Notes: generated from the sequence alone by a model not told the origin. A stretch of 64,000 nucleotides of DNA from [Clostridium] citroniae WAL-17108 (GCF_000233455.1 NZ_JH376420.1:1514965-1578964), one strand, 5' to 3'. Shown: positions 7,698 through 19,425, counted from the first letter of the stretch. Numbers and translations: made by a program.

Positions 7698-9965
7698 CTA
7701 TTCCCCTTTCTCGTCCATTTGATTCCCGTCCCAGTTCCTGGCCAGGACAAAATCAACGGTCCTGAGAAGCCGGTCCGTGCCGGATACCGTTACCCGCACA
7801 GGCTGTCCCAGTTTATATGTTTTCTTAGTCATCTCTCCCGTAAGTTCATAGTGCTGTTCGTCAAATATATAATAATCATCGCTCAGGTCACTCATGCGCA
7901 CCAGGCCCTCCACGGTGTTTGGAAGCTCCACATAAAGCCCCCAGCTGGTAACGCCTGATATGACGCCGTCAAATTCCTGGCCGATGAACTGTGACATATA
8001 TTCACATTTCTTCAGTTTATCAGTCTCCCGCTCCGCTTCGTCCGCCCTGCGCTCCAGCGCGGATGTCTGCACAGCCACCTCTGGCAGGATACGCTCATAA
8101 TGGCCGGTCCGCTTATCCCCAAGCCCCCCTTTCAGGTTCTCCTTGATGATCCTGTGGATCTGCAGGTCCGGGTATCTTCTGATGGGGGAGGTAAAATGAG
8201 TGTAATACCTGGTAGCCAGTCCAAAATGGCCGGAACACAGAGTAGTGTACTTGGCCTGCTTCATGGAGCGCAGGGTCAGCCTTGAAAGCAGGGCCTCCTC
8301 CGGCGTCCCTTCTATCTTATCCAGCAACTTCTGAAGTTCCTTAGGATGGATCTCCCCGTGCTGCATTTTTATAAAGTAACCAAAGTTATTGATAAATGTG
8401 CCCAGCTGCTTCATCTTTTCAGGATCCGGATTGTCATGGCTTCTGTAAAGGAAGGGGATGGATTGCCAGTAATGGTCCTCCGCCACTGTCTCGTTGGCCA
8501 GCAGCATAAAATCCTCGATTATCTTGGTGGCCGCGTTTCGCACATAGGGCTTAATCTCCAATGGCTTTCCCTTGGGATCCAGCAGGATCTTGCTTTCCGG
8601 GAAATCAAAGTCAATAGCCCCCCGTTTGCGCCTTTCCTCCCTGAGGATAAGGGACAATTCCTTCATACAGTCAAACATAGGGACAAACCCCTCATACTCT
8701 GCCATCACCGCCTCGTCCCGGTCAGTGACAATGGCATTGACCGCAGTATAGGTCATGCGCCGGTCCACATGGATCACGGTTTCCGCAACCTTATGGTCCG
8801 TCACAGTGCCCTGTGCATCCACCTCCATGATACAACTCAATGCCAGGCGGTCCGTACCTGCATTCAGGGAACAGATGCCGTTGGACAGCTTGTGGGGCAG
8901 CATGGGAATCACCCGGTCCACCAGATAAACACTGGTGCTTCTTTTAAGGGCCTCCTTGTCAAGAGGGCTTCCTTCCTTCACATAATGGCTTACATCCGCA
9001 ATGTGGACACCCAGGATATACGTTCCCTTTCCAGTCTTACAAATGGTCACCGCATCATCCAGGTCCTTGGCATCCTCACCGTCTATGGTTACGGTCTGAA
9101 GCCCTCTCAGATCCAGACGGCCGGCCAGCTCCCCGGTCCAGTCCTCATGTGTCTTCAGATCATTGATCCCGTACTCTCCTAATACTTGCTCCTGATTTCC
9201 CGGAACCTCCAACGAATCCTCAATGTCCTGGATCTCATCCATGACCGCCTGAGGAAACTCCTCCGGCAGCCCGTATGCTCTGACAATGGACAGGATATCT
9301 GTCCCGGGATCATTGACATGGCCCAGGATCTCCGTGATACATCCCTCGGGTTTATGCTTTTCATCCCCATAGTCCTTGATCTTTGCCACTACCTTGTGCC
9401 CGGTGACAGCCCCCATATCACAGCCCTGGGGTATAAAAACATCCTTTGCCAGCTTCTGGTTATCCGGTATCACAAAACCAAAACTCTTATTCTTTTGGTA
9501 ATAGCCCACCACTTCCTTGTTGGCATGCTCCAGCACCTTGATCACAGTACCCTCTGCCCTGCGCCCCGAAGCCCCCATGCCGGATTTTGAATGACCGGAT
9601 CTGACTGCCTCTGATTCCACCACGATCTGCACCCTGTCACCATGCATGGCTGCACCGGTGCGGTCCTCGGGTATGAATATATCCTGTTCCATGCCGTCCA
9701 CTGTCACAAAGCCAAAGCCCTTGGGATGCCCGAAAAAAATGCCGTTAATGGAAAATGTCTCAGGCTTTCCGTATTTTCCCTTTTTCGACACACCGATCTT
9801 TCCTTCGGCCACCAGGGCGTCCAGCACCTCTGTCAGCTCATCCCGCTGTGATTTTGGGATATTCAGGAGAATGGCCAGTTCCTTTGCCTTCATAGGCACA
9901 TAGGCCTTATCATCCATAAGTTCCGTAAGTATCTGTTTGCGCTGTTCCAATATTTCCTTTTCCAT
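7698..9965 (-). CDS. rnr: Ribonuclease R
   Basis: A 755-residue 3'-5' exoribonuclease that degrades structured RNA and acts with SmpB/tmRNA on non-stop messages. Order of domains: N-terminal winged-helix region, cold-shock OB folds ([18 protein letters not shown]), the RNB catalytic domain with [12 protein letters not shown] near residue 295 (acidic metal ligands), and a C-terminal S1 domain ([15 protein letters not shown]). Length is typical. It is the first gene of the rnr-smpB-HD group, separated from secG by a terminator. Confidence 0.97.
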   Translation of the reverse strand: MEKEILEQRKQILTELMDDKAYVPMKAKELAILLNIPKSQRDELTEVLDALVAEGKIGVSKKGKYGKPETFSINGIFFGHPKGFGFVTVDGMEQDIFIPEDRTGAAMHGDRVQIVVESEAVRSGHSKSGMGASGRRAEGTVIKVLEHANKEVVGYYQKNKSFGFVIPDNQKLAKDVFIPQGCDMGAVTGHKVVAKIKDYGDEKHKPEGCITEILGHVNDPGTDILSIVRAYGLPEEFPQAVMDEIQDIEDSLEVPGNQEQVLGEYGINDLKTHEDWTGELAGRLDLRGLQTVTIDGEDAKDLDDAVTICKTGKGTYILGVHIADVSHYVKEGSPLDKEALKRSTSVYLVDRVIPMLPHKLSNGICSLNAGTDRLALSCIMEVDAQGTVTDHKVAETVIHVDRRMTYTAVNAIVTDRDEAVMAEYEGFVPMFDCMKELSLILREERRKRGAIDFDFPESKILLDPKGKPLEIKPYVRNAATKIIEDFMLLANETVAEDHYWQSIPFLYRSHDNPDPEKMKQLGTFINNFGYFIKMQHGEIHPKELQKLLDKIEGTPEEALLSRLTLRSMKQAKYTTLCSGHFGLATRYYTHFTSPIRRYPDLQIHRIIKENLKGGLGDKRTGHYERILPEVAVQTSALERRADEAERETDKLKKCEYMSQFIGQEFDGVISGVTSWGLYVELPNTVEGLVRMSDLSDDYYIFDEQHYELTGEMTKKTYKLGQPVRVTVSGTDRLLRTVDFVLARNWDGNQMDEKGE

Positions 9966-10068
9966 ATAACCTCTCTTACCTGCCGCTTATGGCATGCCAG
10001 CCATCAAGCGCATAAAATGCTGTCAGCAATCCCAGCCTGTCCACATGTTCGATACAGCATAAAGCAAT

Positions 10069-10100
10069 AAAACACCCTTATATGAATACAAGGGTGTTTT
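10069..10100 (-). terminator. secG terminator
   Basis: AAAACACCCTT (10069-10079) pairs with AAGGGTGTTTT (10090-10100), directly downstream of secG on the minus strand. Confidence 0.85.
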
Positions 10101-10125
10101 GGTCACGTTCGCTTCTGTTCTCTTA

Positions 10126-10380
10126 TTATCCCTGAATCTTTAACAGGATATTCAGGATAATGGTAATTACCATAAATACAATGGCTCCGTACCTGGTAAA
10201 ATGCTCCAGGGCACCTTCCATAGAACGGCCTCTGTTCTTGCTCCAGTAACTGTCAGTAGAGATACCGCCGATCGCACTTCCAAGACCATTGGACTTGCCC
10301 TCCTGCATCAGGATAACCACTGATATCGCAACACCAAGAATTACATATATGATTGATAAAATAATCTGAATAACTGACAT
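10126..10380 (-). CDS. secG: Preprotein translocase subunit SecG
   Basis: 84 residues from ATG at 10380 (GGAGAGGTG upstream). Two membrane helices flank the conserved loop: a first helix at residues 3-23, LMQEGKSNGLGSAIGG, and a second helix at the C-terminus. SecG is the accessory subunit of the SecYEG channel. It follows manA, the pair separated by about 100 bp. Confidence 0.95.
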   Translation of the reverse strand: MSVIQIILSIIYVILGVAISVVILMQEGKSNGLGSAIGGISTDSYWSKNRGRSMEGALEHFTRYGAIVFMVITIILNILLKIQG

Positions 10381-10477
10381 TCGTGTGCACCTCTCCATTT
10401 TCTTATAGTCAAACAAAGATATCTTATCATACTTTGTCCAAAAACACAACCTGTTTTCCCATTTTTGTGACCATTTC

Positions 10478-11425
10478 CTATACGGCCTGGGATGAGATGA
10501 ATGTTATCCTGCCCTTAAATTCCACGGTCCCATATCCTGCAGGTACAATAAAATGGCTTCCCTTTGCAACCGCGATGCCGTCCACCGTGCCCTCTCCCTC
10601 CAGGATGCTCACATTGGCGAAGCTGCTGCCAAAATCCTCCTCCCAGTGTCCTGTCACCTCCACCTTGTCCACTGTATAATAAGCGCAGGTGACCAGGTGA
10701 TATTTCTTACCGTTGTCTGTGTCAGCCGTAAGCACAGGCTGCTGGTCCCTGTTCTCCACAAACGGGGCCCGGATCACATCAATGCTCTGCTTTACATGGA
10801 GCTGTCTGGGCTTTCCATTGGAAAGTCTGTCATAATCATAGACACGGTATGTAATATCACTGCTCTGCTGGGTCTCCAGTATCAGCGTTCCGCCCTTGAT
10901 GGCATGGACGCATCCCGGATCGATCTGGAAGAAATCCCCCTTCTTAACAGGGACCTGGCGGATGAACTCATTCCATCTCCCTTCCCCGATCATCTGTGCC
11001 AGTTCCTCCCTGTCCTTTGCGTGGTGGCCTATGACAATGGTTCCATCCTCATCACAGTCCAGGATATACCAGCATTCCATCTTGCCAAGGGAGCCGTTCT
11101 CATGCTCTGCCGCATATGTATTATCCGGATGGACCTGGATGCTTAGGTCCTCCCTGGCATCTATGATTTTTACAAGAAGAGGAAATTCCTCACAGGAATC
11201 AGCTGCTTTACCAAACAGTTCCCTTTGTCCCTTCCAAAGTGAGCTCAATGTACGTCCTGCATAGGTACCGGATGCCACTTTACAGTCACCGCTTCTGTGG
11301 GCACTGATCGCCCAGCACTCTCCCGTATGGTCGCTGGGGATATCATAGTTATACACTTCCTTAAGACGGCTTCCGCCCCAGATGGCTTCCTTAAATACCG
11401 GTTCGATGAATAACAGTTCTCTCAT
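10478..11425 (-). CDS. manA: Mannose-6-phosphate isomerase, class I
   Basis: 315 residues. It interconverts fructose-6-phosphate and mannose-6-phosphate in a zinc-dependent cupin fold. The metal-site motifs are visible: LSIQVHPDN (near residue 94), GKMECWYIL, and DPGCVHAIKGG with ILETQQSSDITYR. The 315-residue length fits the short Firmicutes form. A sigma-A promoter lies at 11466-11493. Confidence 0.95.
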   Translation of the reverse strand: MRELLFIEPVFKEAIWGGSRLKEVYNYDIPSDHTGECWAISAHRSGDCKVASGTYAGRTLSSLWKGQRELFGKAADSCEEFPLLVKIIDAREDLSIQVHPDNTYAAEHENGSLGKMECWYILDCDEDGTIVIGHHAKDREELAQMIGEGRWNEFIRQVPVKKGDFFQIDPGCVHAIKGGTLILETQQSSDITYRVYDYDRLSNGKPRQLHVKQSIDVIRAPFVENRDQQPVLTADTDNGKKYHLVTCAYYTVDKVEVTGHWEEDFGSSFANVSILEGEGTVDGIAVAKGSHFIVPAGYGTVEFKGRITFISSQAV

Positions 11426-11465
11426 GCTTTATCTCCTTAACCCATGCTGTATTTTTTCTTATTTC

Positions 11466-11493
11466 ATCATACCCCAGATTTCTCCTTTGTCAA
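11466..11493 (-). promoter_or_regulatory. manA promoter
   Basis: On the minus strand TTGACA (11488-11493), a 16-bp spacer and TATGAT (11466-11471), about 40 bp before the manA start. Confidence 0.7.
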
Positions 11494-11673
11494 GATTTAC
11501 ATGGGTAAAACAACCGGTTTTACATTATCGTGTACTCCCGGAGTCTTCTGGCACTTAAATCTGCGAGATGATCTCTTGTCAGCTGTGCACAAATTTGTGA
11601 GGCACACAGGTTGTGTACATTGATCCAATCAGTGTAGGGCCGGCAAAAGATCATCTGCAAAAACATGCGCTGG

Positions 11674-12951
11674 TCAGACTTCGAGGGTAAGGTTTTCCTC
11701 AATGCGCAGCAGCTGGTTGTACTTGGCCACACGGTCGGAGCGGCATGGCGCTCCTGTCTTGATCTGTCCCGCATTTACTGCCACCGCGATATCTGCAATA
11801 ATAGAATCCTCCGTCTCACCGGAGCGGTGGGAAATAATGGTGCCAAATCCGGCCCGTTTTGCCATCTCAATAGCCTCAAAACTCTCCGTCAGGGTACCAA
11901 TCTGATTCACTTTCACCAGAATGGCATTTCCGGCTTCCATCTCTATCCCTTTAGCCAGTCGTTTTGTGTTGGTAACAAACAGATCGTCACCCACCAGCTG
12001 GATACGGTTTCCAAGCTCCCTGGTCAGCATTTTCCAGCCCTCCCAGTCCTCTTCCTCCAAGCCGTCCTCAATGGAGCAGATAGGGAAACGTTCCACAAGG
12101 CCTCTGTAGTACTCCACCATCTCACTTGCACTGCGGCGTATCTGCCTGCCTGCCATCCGGCTCTCTCCCGGGAACAGATACATTCCCGATGCCTCATCAT
12201 AGAGTTCACTGGAGGCTGCGTCAATGGCGATCTTCATGTCCGTGCCCGGCTTTAACCCGTTCTTTTCCATGGCCTTGACCAGGTATTCCAGCACTTCCTC
12301 AGAGTTCTTAAGATCGGGTGCAAATCCGCCCTCATCGCCCACGCCGGTACTGTAGCCATCTTCCTTTAAGAGTTTTTTCAGGGTATGATAGACCTCTGCA
12401 CACATCCTCAGTCTCTCTGAAAAGCAGCAGGCTCCATATGGCATGATCATAAATTCCTGAAGATCCACTGTATTATCGGCATGTTTTCCTCCATTCAGGA
12501 TATTCATCATGGGAATAGGAAGCTGGGATGCATGTATTCCTCCCAGATAGCGGTAGAGAGGCATATGAAGGCCATTGGCAGCCGCTCTGGCCACTGCCAT
12601 GGATACGCCCAGTATGGCGTTCGCCCCTAATTTTCCTTTATTCTCCGTACCGTCTGCATCTAAAAGCATTTGGTCCAGCCTTCTCTGGTCCAGTGCACTC
12701 TCAAAAAGCACTACCTCGCTCAGCACTGAATTCACATGCTCCACTGCCGTTTTTACACCCTGGCCGTTATACCGTTCCCCGCCATCACGCAGTTCCACTG
12801 CCTCAAATTTTCCTGTAGATGCGCCGGAGGGAACTGCAGCCCGTCCTGTGGCTCCGCCCGCCAGGCATACCTCCACCTCTACTGTAGGATTCCCCCTGGA
12901 ATCCAGTATCTCGCGGCCTGTAACCGCCTCTATCTCCAGCTCGTTCAACAT
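11674..12951 (-). CDS. eno: Enolase
   Basis: 425 residues from ATG at 12951, preceded by GAGGAGGTC. An in-frame extension to 13011 lacks such a site. Enolase converts 2-phosphoglycerate to phosphoenolpyruvate in glycolysis. Visible motifs: [16 protein letters not shown] at the N-terminus, [25 protein letters not shown] (catalytic Glu), [12 protein letters not shown] and [14 protein letters not shown] (Mg ligands), [11 protein letters not shown], and SHRSGETED. It is monocistronic by spacing. Confidence 0.96.
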   Translation of the reverse strand: MLNELEIEAVTGREILDSRGNPTVEVEVCLAGGATGRAAVPSGASTGKFEAVELRDGGERYNGQGVKTAVEHVNSVLSEVVLFESALDQRRLDQMLLDADGTENKGKLGANAILGVSMAVARAAANGLHMPLYRYLGGIHASQLPIPMMNILNGGKHADNTVDLQEFMIMPYGACCFSERLRMCAEVYHTLKKLLKEDGYSTGVGDEGGFAPDLKNSEEVLEYLVKAMEKNGLKPGTDMKIAIDAASSELYDEASGMYLFPGESRMAGRQIRRSASEMVEYYRGLVERFPICSIEDGLEEEDWEGWKMLTRELGNRIQLVGDDLFVTNTKRLAKGIEMEAGNAILVKVNQIGTLTESFEAIEMAKRAGFGTIISHRSGETEDSIIADIAVAVNAGQIKTGAPCRSDRVAKYNQLLRIEENLTLEV

Positions 12952-13062
12952 AAAAAATGACCTCCTCATATCAATCTTATCATTGATATAAGGATAGCCA
13001 TTTTTTAGCATTTTATGTATGGTTTATGGGCTTTATGGCGGAGTTTTACCTGACTGCCCTGT

Positions 13063-13119
13063 CAGTTGGCCCCGGCTCCGTTAGTTGGTCCCGGTTCCAT
13101 CAGTTGGCCCTGGCTCCGT
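13063..13119 (-). repeat. Three 19-bp tandem repeats across a stop codon
   Basis: Three imperfect units (13063-13081, 13082-13100, 13101-13119) of the type CAGTTGGCCCCGGCTCCGT. The stop codon of the gene at 13100-14059 lies at a unit boundary. Because 19 is not a multiple of three, a change in copy number would change the protein's C-terminal end. Confidence 0.75.
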
Positions 13120-14059
13120 CTGCACCAACCGTAAATCCGTCCGGTGTGACCGTGCTGGAGAGCATGGCTCCGTTTTCATCACAGTAATACTGCTTATCTC
13201 CCCAGGAGATCCATCCGGTCCTCATATAACCTTCCTCGTCAAAAAAGTACCATTTGGAATGGATATACTGCCAGTTGTTCTTTGTATAACTTCCGTCCGT
13301 ATTTACATACCACCAGCCTCTGTCATCCCTCATCCACTGTCCATTCAGCCTTACCAGGTCCTGGTCGGTTATCTCAATATAAGATGACTCCTCCCAGTCC
13401 CCTGCATGATTCCTTGCGTCAATGGCTCTTACCTTAAAGTAATAGGTGCCTGTTCTGGGAAACTTACCCGAGAAATCAAAGCTGTTCTCCTTCACTGTGT
13501 AGACTGTTCCGATCCCATCATCAGAGCTGCTGTTCCCTCTGCGGCACAGACGTACCTTATATGTCTTTGCCAGATCCAGGTGATCCCAGTGGGCGATTCC
13601 GTTGTCCTCATCCCAGATCAGTCCGTCCACATCCAGATCCTCATCATCCTCATCCAGCTTTTCCAGGGTAACGGTGAGCACCATCTCGGATTTGTCGCTC
13701 TTAACAGAACTGGACACATACTTTACCTTATCCCCGTCAAATTTAAATGCATTCTTGCCTGATTTGGAAAAGTAGTAATCAGAATCCGCCGACAGCCATA
13801 TCTCCACCTTTGGCTTGTCACCGCCGATCCAGTAATCTCCTTCATTTACAATATCCACGCTTTCAATGGAGCATTCCCCACTGTCCAGCGTAACATCCAC
13901 CGTTCCGCCTGATTCCCCTGCCTGTATGTCGGAAGCGAACGTAAGCCCAATGGTCCCCACTTTTGTCCGTTCTTCTTTCGCGAAACTGACCAGGGACATG
14001 GACATTGCAACCACCAGAGCCAGACCGGCGACAGCGGCCCCTTCCCATCTCCTTCTCAT
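13100..14059 (-). CDS. Secreted wall-binding-repeat protein
   Basis: About 319 residues from ATG at 14059 (AGGAGGAATTTCTT upstream). A signal peptide is clear (MRRRWEGAAVAGLALVVAMS..., cleavage near VSFA). The middle is acidic and resembles a fibronectin-III-like domain: KTYKVRLCRRG, then GTYYFKVRAIDARNHAG. The C-terminus has choline-binding-type repeats (DDRGWWYVNTDGSY, HSKWYFFDEEGYMRTGW, KQYYCDENGAML). It is likely anchored non-covalently to the cell wall; its ligand is unknown. Its stop lies inside 19-bp tandem repeats. The same repeat class occurs in the amidase at 2948. Confidence 0.8.
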   Translation of the reverse strand: MRRRWEGAAVAGLALVVAMSMSLVSFAKEERTKVGTIGLTFASDIQAGESGGTVDVTLDSGECSIESVDIVNEGDYWIGGDKPKVEIWLSADSDYYFSKSGKNAFKFDGDKVKYVSSSVKSDKSEMVLTVTLEKLDEDDEDLDVDGLIWDEDNGIAHWDHLDLAKTYKVRLCRRGNSSSDDGIGTVYTVKENSFDFSGKFPRTGTYYFKVRAIDARNHAGDWEESSYIEITDQDLVRLNGQWMRDDRGWWYVNTDGSYTKNNWQYIHSKWYFFDEEGYMRTGWISWGDKQYYCDENGAMLSSTVTPDGFTVGADGARAN

Positions 14060-14447
14060 AAGAAATTCCTCCTTTGTCCTTGTTCTCACTCTATCATACC
14101 ACAAAACACCGATGATTGAAATCTCCTTTCCGATCCTCAGTTCAGGGAATTTACTGTCCATTTTCCCATACACCAAACTTGTTCCATTTTCATATAGTAT
14201 TACTAGTACTGAGTTGCGTAAATAACCGTAAATAAAGCGCCTGAACCGCCCAAGGCATATCCGAATCCAATCCCATGTCCGTCTCACGGACCGGGCCAAA
14301 AGCCAGGGAATATCCCATCAGGGGCAATAGACGCCGCACTTCGGTTATTGATGCAGATCAGTATCGGGCCGGAAGACCATCAATCCAAGATCCACCCATA
14401 TTCCAAAGCCCGGTCAGATAAACAGTTTAGTACAGGGGGATTATTTC
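14060..14447. other. Non-coding gap between divergent genes
   Basis: No gene seen. It should contain the promoters of the minus-strand wall-binding protein and the plus-strand glycosyltransferase. I could not identify a clear sigma-A promoter for the latter, which would fit sporulation-sigma control. Confidence 0.4.
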
Positions 14448-15524
14448 TTGATTACCTTAAGTCTTTGTATGATTGTTAAAAATGAAGAGGCAGTGCTGGA
14501 GCGAATTCTAAAGCCCATGTCCCTGGCAGCAGACCAGATCATCATTATGGATACCGGATCCACTGACAGGACAAAAGAGATTGCACGCCGTTATACCCAG
14601 GAAGTCTATGATTTTCCCTGGAAAGATGATTTTGCCGCAGCCAGAAATGCGGCCTGCGAAAAGGCATCCATGGATTACTGGATGTGGCTGGATGCCGATG
14701 ATACGGTAAGTCCGGAGACTGTAAAACAACTTATTAAGTTAAAAGAAAGTCTGGATCCGTCCACTGATGTGGTGATGATGAGATACGCCACAGGTTTTGA
14801 CTCCAAAGGCAGGACTACATTTTCCTACTATAGAGAGCGGATCCTTAAGAACCACCGGGGATTTCTGTGGCAGGGAAGGGTCCATGAGGCCGTGACTCCG
14901 GGAGGTAATATCCTGTATTCCGATATAGAAATACAGCATAAAAAGGAGGGCACCGGCGACAGGGACCGCAATCTGAGGATTTACGAGACCATGCTAAAGG
15001 AAGGAGAAAAACTGGAACCCAGACACCAGTTTTATTACGCCCGGGAGCTGTATTACCATGAACGTTTTTCCGATGCCATCCAAGTACTTGAGAACTTTCT
15101 CAGGGAACCGGACGGATGGATTGAAAATAAGATCGATGCATGCCTTCACCTGTCCTATTGTTATGACAGGACGGGGCAGCGGGAACATGCCATGATGGCT
15201 CTTACTAAAAGCTTCGTCTATGACATTCCCCGGGCGGAAGCGTGCTGCGAAATGGGACGTCTTAAACTGGAAAACGGAACCTTACGGGAAGCCGTCTACT
15301 GGTACAGCCAAGCCCTGGCATGCAGTCCGGATGAACGCTCAGGAGCTTTTGTCCAAAAAGATTGTTATGGCTTTCTTCCTGCCATTCAGCTATGTGTCTG
15401 CTATGACAAGCTGGGTGATCCCAAACGGGCCTACTACTATCACAAAAAAGCCCGGAATCTAAAACCGGATCATGAGGCCGTAAAGCAGAATCAGGCATAT
15501 TTTGAACGCATCTTAAAACATTGA
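14448..15524 (+). CDS. Family 2 glycosyltransferase with TPR-like C-terminus
   Basis: 358 residues from TTG at 14448 (AGGGGGAT upstream). The GT-A domain is at the N-terminus: [32 protein letters not shown], and the metal-binding DAD of [13 protein letters not shown]. The C-terminal half has helical TPR-like repeats ([44 protein letters not shown]). It lies 44 bp before a collagen-like gene. In C. difficile a glycosyltransferase of this architecture (SgtA) beside bclA3 glycosylates that exosporium protein, so glycosylation of the neighbouring collagen-like proteins on their Thr residues is a reasonable inference. Confidence 0.85.
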   Translation: MITLSLCMIVKNEEAVLERILKPMSLAADQIIIMDTGSTDRTKEIARRYTQEVYDFPWKDDFAAARNAACEKASMDYWMWLDADDTVSPETVKQLIKLKESLDPSTDVVMMRYATGFDSKGRTTFSYYRERILKNHRGFLWQGRVHEAVTPGGNILYSDIEIQHKKEGTGDRDRNLRIYETMLKEGEKLEPRHQFYYARELYYHERFSDAIQVLENFLREPDGWIENKIDACLHLSYCYDRTGQREHAMMALTKSFVYDIPRAEACCEMGRLKLENGTLREAVYWYSQALACSPDERSGAFVQKDCYGFLPAIQLCVCYDKLGDPKRAYYYHKKARNLKPDHEAVKQNQAYFERILKH

Positions 15525-15568
15525 ACGGAAGCAGATGCTTCCAGATAATAAAGCAAGGAGAGGTTGTT

Positions 15569-17158
15569 ATGTATTATGATTTTCCACAAGGAATGAACCC
15601 ATATCCAGACTATCATATGGACAGCCGCAGCGATTCCATGAACATGGAACAGCGCCGTCCAGGCTGCAGCACCACTGAGGGCAGCCGTTTGGCAGGCTCA
15701 GGCTGTGGATGCGGCTGTGATTGTGACTGTTGCGACTGCTGCTGTAATGGCAGGGGTCCTACCGGACCAACCGGGCCTCAAGGCCCCAGAGGCTGCCCCG
15801 GAATCCAGGGACCCACAGGCGCTACCGGTGCCATAGGACCACAGGGTTATGTAGGGCCCACCGGACCAACCGGGCCTATGGGGCCGCGAGGATTTAACGG
15901 CGCCACTGGCCCCGCAGGACCACAGGGGCCACAGGGAATACAGGGACCGGCCGGTCTTACAGGCGCTACCGGACCAACCGGGCTTCAGGGGCCGCAGGGC
16001 ATCCAGGGGCCCACAGGTGTAACAGGCATTCAGGGGATTCAGGGACCGCAGGGCATCCAGGGACCAGCCGGCGCTACGGGTGCTGCCGGTGCCACAGGTG
16101 CTACCGGAGCCACAGGTGCCACGGGAGTTCAGGGACCGCAGGGCATACAGGGACCGGCCGGGGCTGCGGGTGCTACCGGCGCTACCGGAGCCACAGGAGC
16201 TCAGGGAATTCAGGGCATCCAGGGACCGGCCGGCGCTACGGGCGCTACCGGCGCTCAGGGAGTTCAGGGCATACAGGGGCCTGTCGGACCCACCGGTGCA
16301 ACAGGGGCTCAGGGAGTTCAGGGCATACAGGGGCCTGCTGGGGCTACCGGACCTGCTGGGGCCACAGGCGCCACTGGGGCTACCGGGGCTCAAGGGATTC
16401 AAGGACCGGCTGGGACTACCGGGGCCACAGGTTCTCAAGGTAACCAGGGTCCGATTGGTCCTACCGGACCTACAGGGGCCACTGGGGCTACCGGCGCTAC
16501 TGGGGCCACGGGGACTGCTGGAGCTACGGGGGCCACGGGCGCTACGGGAGCCACGGGGGCTACGGGGGCTACTGGGGCCACGGGGGCCACGGGGGCTGCT
16601 GGAGCTACGGGAGCCACAGGCGCTACGGGAGCCACGGGGGCTACGGGGGCTGCCGGCAATGCTGTAGAATGCTTCTGCGTTGAACAGATGAGAAATCTGA
16701 TCCGGCAGATCATCAGCCTTTACCCCAATGATACGATTATTGTTGCCATGGAAAGCGGCAACAATGTCAGCGGACGTCCGGGTTCACTTTTACCCGCCCC
16801 CAATACCAATCCCAACGCCGGTCTGTTCCAATTGGTGAATAGCCAGGGGGTTCCCCAGGAAGCGGTGTCAATCTGCCGGATTACGGCTATACGAATCACC
16901 AGTTCAACTTACAACAACAGCATCACTTATCTTCCTGCTCCAGAACCTCTACCAATTGGATGTGGTGCAGATTGTCAAAATGCAATACGGGCATATCTGC
17001 CAGTCGGAACCAGCGGTGTAGATATCAAAGCCGGCGGTCAGACCGTTGCACAGGGGACTGTTTTAATAAATGAATTCGGTATGTTAGTTCTCGTTGGTCC
17101 CAATAACAATGATCCAACCTTTGTTTCTGCCTGCAAAGCCGAAATCATATCAAAATAA
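15569..17158 (+). CDS. BclA-like collagen-like exosporium protein 1
   Basis: 529 residues from ATG at 15569 (AAGGAGAGG upstream). Order: a Tyr/Asp/Met-rich N-terminus; a Cys cluster ([15 protein letters not shown], near residues 48-65); about 300 residues of Gly-X-Y triplets rich in GPT, GAT and GIQ; then a globular C-terminal domain of about 160 residues beginning with [15 protein letters not shown]. The triplet region should form a triple-helical stalk, with Thr as O-glycosylation sites. The Cys cluster may crosslink the protein to the spore surface. Start and layout match protein 2 at 17590, so the pair looks like an old duplication with different heads. Confidence 0.85.
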   Translation: MYYDFPQGMNPYPDYHMDSRSDSMNMEQRRPGCSTTEGSRLAGSGCGCGCDCDCCDCCCNGRGPTGPTGPQGPRGCPGIQGPTGATGAIGPQGYVGPTGPTGPMGPRGFNGATGPAGPQGPQGIQGPAGLTGATGPTGLQGPQGIQGPTGVTGIQGIQGPQGIQGPAGATGAAGATGATGATGATGVQGPQGIQGPAGAAGATGATGATGAQGIQGIQGPAGATGATGAQGVQGIQGPVGPTGATGAQGVQGIQGPAGATGPAGATGATGATGAQGIQGPAGTTGATGSQGNQGPIGPTGPTGATGATGATGATGTAGATGATGATGATGATGATGATGATGAAGATGATGATGATGATGAAGNAVECFCVEQMRNLIRQIISLYPNDTIIVAMESGNNVSGRPGSLLPAPNTNPNAGLFQLVNSQGVPQEAVSICRITAIRITSSTYNNSITYLPAPEPLPIGCGADCQNAIRAYLPVGTSGVDIKAGGQTVAQGTVLINEFGMLVLVGPNNNDPTFVSACKAEIISK

Positions 17159-17589
17159 ACCAAAACCATCCGAAATCGGATGAAAACAATATTATACACA
17201 GATGAAATACGGCTCTTTCTGGTTCCATTGGATCAGTTCACCAACAGAGCCGGAGGTATTCCATTTATGGATATGAAATTTAAGTGTTTAAAATACAAAA
17301 GATACATTACAATCCAGACTTTATCATGGCCCTTTTTCACACATGTGTTGCCAACAGAAATGAAATTCCGGTTCAGCAGGTTCGATTCTCCTGCAGTTCC
17401 GGAACCGTGCTGATACAGGTATTACCTGCTCATAGAAAGCAGAGGAGCCGCCACCACTTCTCCTCCCACATTATCCGAGGCCAAACCAGAGGTCTTTTAG
17501 ATAAAAAACCGGTAACAAACATCACTCCATAAAAGCTTATCCATTAACTTGCCTTGCAACATTCCTATTACCCAAAAGGAGGGGGAGAA
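17159..17589. other. Non-coding gap between the two collagen-like genes
   Basis: A short hairpin CATCCGA/TCGGATG follows the first stop (17167-17182) without a T-run. At 17366-17406 a nested hairpin contains GCAGGTTCGATTCTCCTGC, which mimics a tRNA T-arm, inside an outer CGGTTC/GAACCG stem; the rest of a tRNA is missing. No gene is supported. The gap probably carries the promoter of the second gene. Confidence 0.5.
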
Positions 17590-19425
17590 ATGTATTATAA
17601 TTATCCCGATAATATAAATATGCATGATAATACGAACCGTCAACCATTTGAAAATGACTTTAATACTTCATCCGGATGTATGGGAGAATCCAGGTGTCCC
17701 GGGGATTGCAAATGCTCTGGAAACTGTAAATGCCCTGATAACTGCAAATGCCCTGACAGATGCAAATGCCCTGACAGATGCAAATGCCCTGACAGATGCA
17801 AATGTCCCGATAACTGTAGATGTCCTGACAGCTGTGATTGTCCTGACAACTGCAGATGTAACTGCGATTGCAGATGCTGCAATCCATGCCCGAATCCAGG
17901 ATGCTGTCCAAATAGAGGACCAACAGGTCCAAGGGGACCTATGGGACCAGAGGGACCAAGAGGACCCATGGGAGCAACTGGGCCAAGAGGACCTATGGGA
18001 CCCGTTGGGCCGAGAGGATGCCCCGGAATCCAGGGACCAGTAGGGCCCACAGGAGCCATGGGACCACAAGGTTATGTGGGGCCAACAGGACCGGTCGGAC
18101 CAACAGGTGCACAGGGTGTAAATGGAAATACAGGTTCTACCGGAGCTACCGGACCTACCGGACCTCAGGGACCTAGAGGAATAACCGGCACAGCCGGTGC
18201 CACTGGCGCTACCGGAGCCACTGGTACCAGTGAAACTATCACCATCCGTAATACAATCACCGGAAATCCAGGTGAACCGGCCGAAGTGATCGATATAACC
18301 GGCGGACCTGACCATGTCCTGGACTTTATTATTCCTCGTGGGGCTACCGGGCCTGCCGGGCCTACCGGTAATACTGGAGCCATGGGACCTGCCGGTGCTA
18401 CCGGAGCCACAGGTGCTCAGGGTATACAGGGTGTTGCCGGACCTACCGGGGCCACCGGGCCTCAGGGACCGCAGGGCATCCAGGGAGCTACAGGTGCTGC
18501 CGGTGCCACTGGCGCTGCCGGTGCTACGGGCGCCACGGGTGCTACCGGCGCTACCGGCGCTCAGGGTATACAGGGTATAGCCGGACCTACCGGGGCTACC
18601 GGGCCTCAGGGCATCCAGGGTGTTGCCGGACCTACCGGGGCCACCGGGCCTCAGGGCATCCAGGGACCTACCGGTGCTACTGGCGCTACGGGTGCTCAGG
18701 GTATACAGGGCGTTGCCGGACCTACCGGACCTCAGGGTATTCAGGGCGTTGCCGGGCCTACCGGTGCCACCGGGCCTCAGGGTATCCAAGGGGCTACTGG
18801 GGCTACTGGAGCCACTGGCGCTACTGGCGCTCAGGGTATACAGGGTGTTGCCGGACCTACCGGTCCCCAAGGACCTCAGGGCATCCAGGGTGCAACCGGT
18901 GCTACCGGCGCCACAGGTGCTACCGGCGCCACTGGCGCTACTGGCGCTACCGGTGCCACAGGTGCTACCGGTGCCACAGGTGCTACCGGTGCGGATGCAA
19001 CTCTTGACGTACTTGCAACTGTTGACCCCACTTACCAGGATTCAACACCTGGCGGTGCATTGACGTTTCATGATGCACCTCTCCTGTCCGGCGAGTCCAT
19101 TAGCCAGCAGGCCGGTTCTACCGATATCATTATCAGTGAGGCTGGAGTTTATCAGGCAGCCTTCCATTCCACAGTAACAGTGGGCGCCTGCATAACCATT
19201 CCCACCACGGTAACAGTCAGGCTGGAAGCTGACGGTGTATCTGTTCCCGGAGCCATAGCAAGACATACCTTTACTTTTTCAAATGAAACAGCCACCCTTG
19301 CATTTACAGTACCATTCACGGTTACCGCACCGCCTGTAACCCTTCGCGTAGTGGTAGATGAAGCAGGATTTATTTTCAGCAATGTTTCCCTTATTGTTAT
19401 GCGGTTGGGCAACGTAGCTCCGTAA
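17590..19425 (+). CDS. BclA-like collagen-like exosporium protein 2 with Cys-rich hexapeptide repeats
   Basis: 611 residues from ATG at 17590 (AAAGGAGGGGGAG upstream). After a short Tyr/Asn-rich start comes a run of six-residue units of the type [12 protein letters not shown] (about residues 34-95). A Gly-X-Y stalk follows, interrupted near residue 215 by a short non-collagen insert ([17 protein letters not shown]..., returning with IPRGATG). The C-terminal domain of about 140 residues ([27 protein letters not shown]) looks like the C1q/TNF-type head of BclA proteins. It probably forms a trimeric spore-surface filament. Confidence 0.87.
   Translation: MYYNYPDNINMHDNTNRQPFENDFNTSSGCMGESRCPGDCKCSGNCKCPDNCKCPDRCKCPDRCKCPDRCKCPDNCRCPDSCDCPDNCRCNCDCRCCNPCPNPGCCPNRGPTGPRGPMGPEGPRGPMGATGPRGPMGPVGPRGCPGIQGPVGPTGAMGPQGYVGPTGPVGPTGAQGVNGNTGSTGATGPTGPQGPRGITGTAGATGATGATGTSETITIRNTITGNPGEPAEVIDITGGPDHVLDFIIPRGATGPAGPTGNTGAMGPAGATGATGAQGIQGVAGPTGATGPQGPQGIQGATGAAGATGAAGATGATGATGATGAQGIQGIAGPTGATGPQGIQGVAGPTGATGPQGIQGPTGATGATGAQGIQGVAGPTGPQGIQGVAGPTGATGPQGIQGATGATGATGATGAQGIQGVAGPTGPQGPQGIQGATGATGATGATGATGATGATGATGATGATGATGADATLDVLATVDPTYQDSTPGGALTFHDAPLLSGESISQQAGSTDIIISEAGVYQAAFHSTVTVGACITIPTTVTVRLEADGVSVPGAIARHTFTFSNETATLAFTVPFTVTAPPVTLRVVVDEAGFIFSNVSLIVMRLGNVAP

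Noticed and set aside
17366-17406. tRNA T-arm-like sequence between the collagen-like genes
   Set aside because: The T stem-loop mimic is good, but there is no acceptor, D or anticodon arm at the right distance; it is a nested hairpin.
15698-18870. Long antisense and alternate-frame open frames across the collagen-like genes
   Set aside because: They are low-complexity shadows produced by the Gly-X-Y codon pattern.
16000-19000. Short tandem DNA repeats in the collagen genes resembling an array
   Set aside because: Periodicity of 9 or 18 bp follows from coding triplets; there are no unique spacers of constant length, so it is not a CRISPR array.
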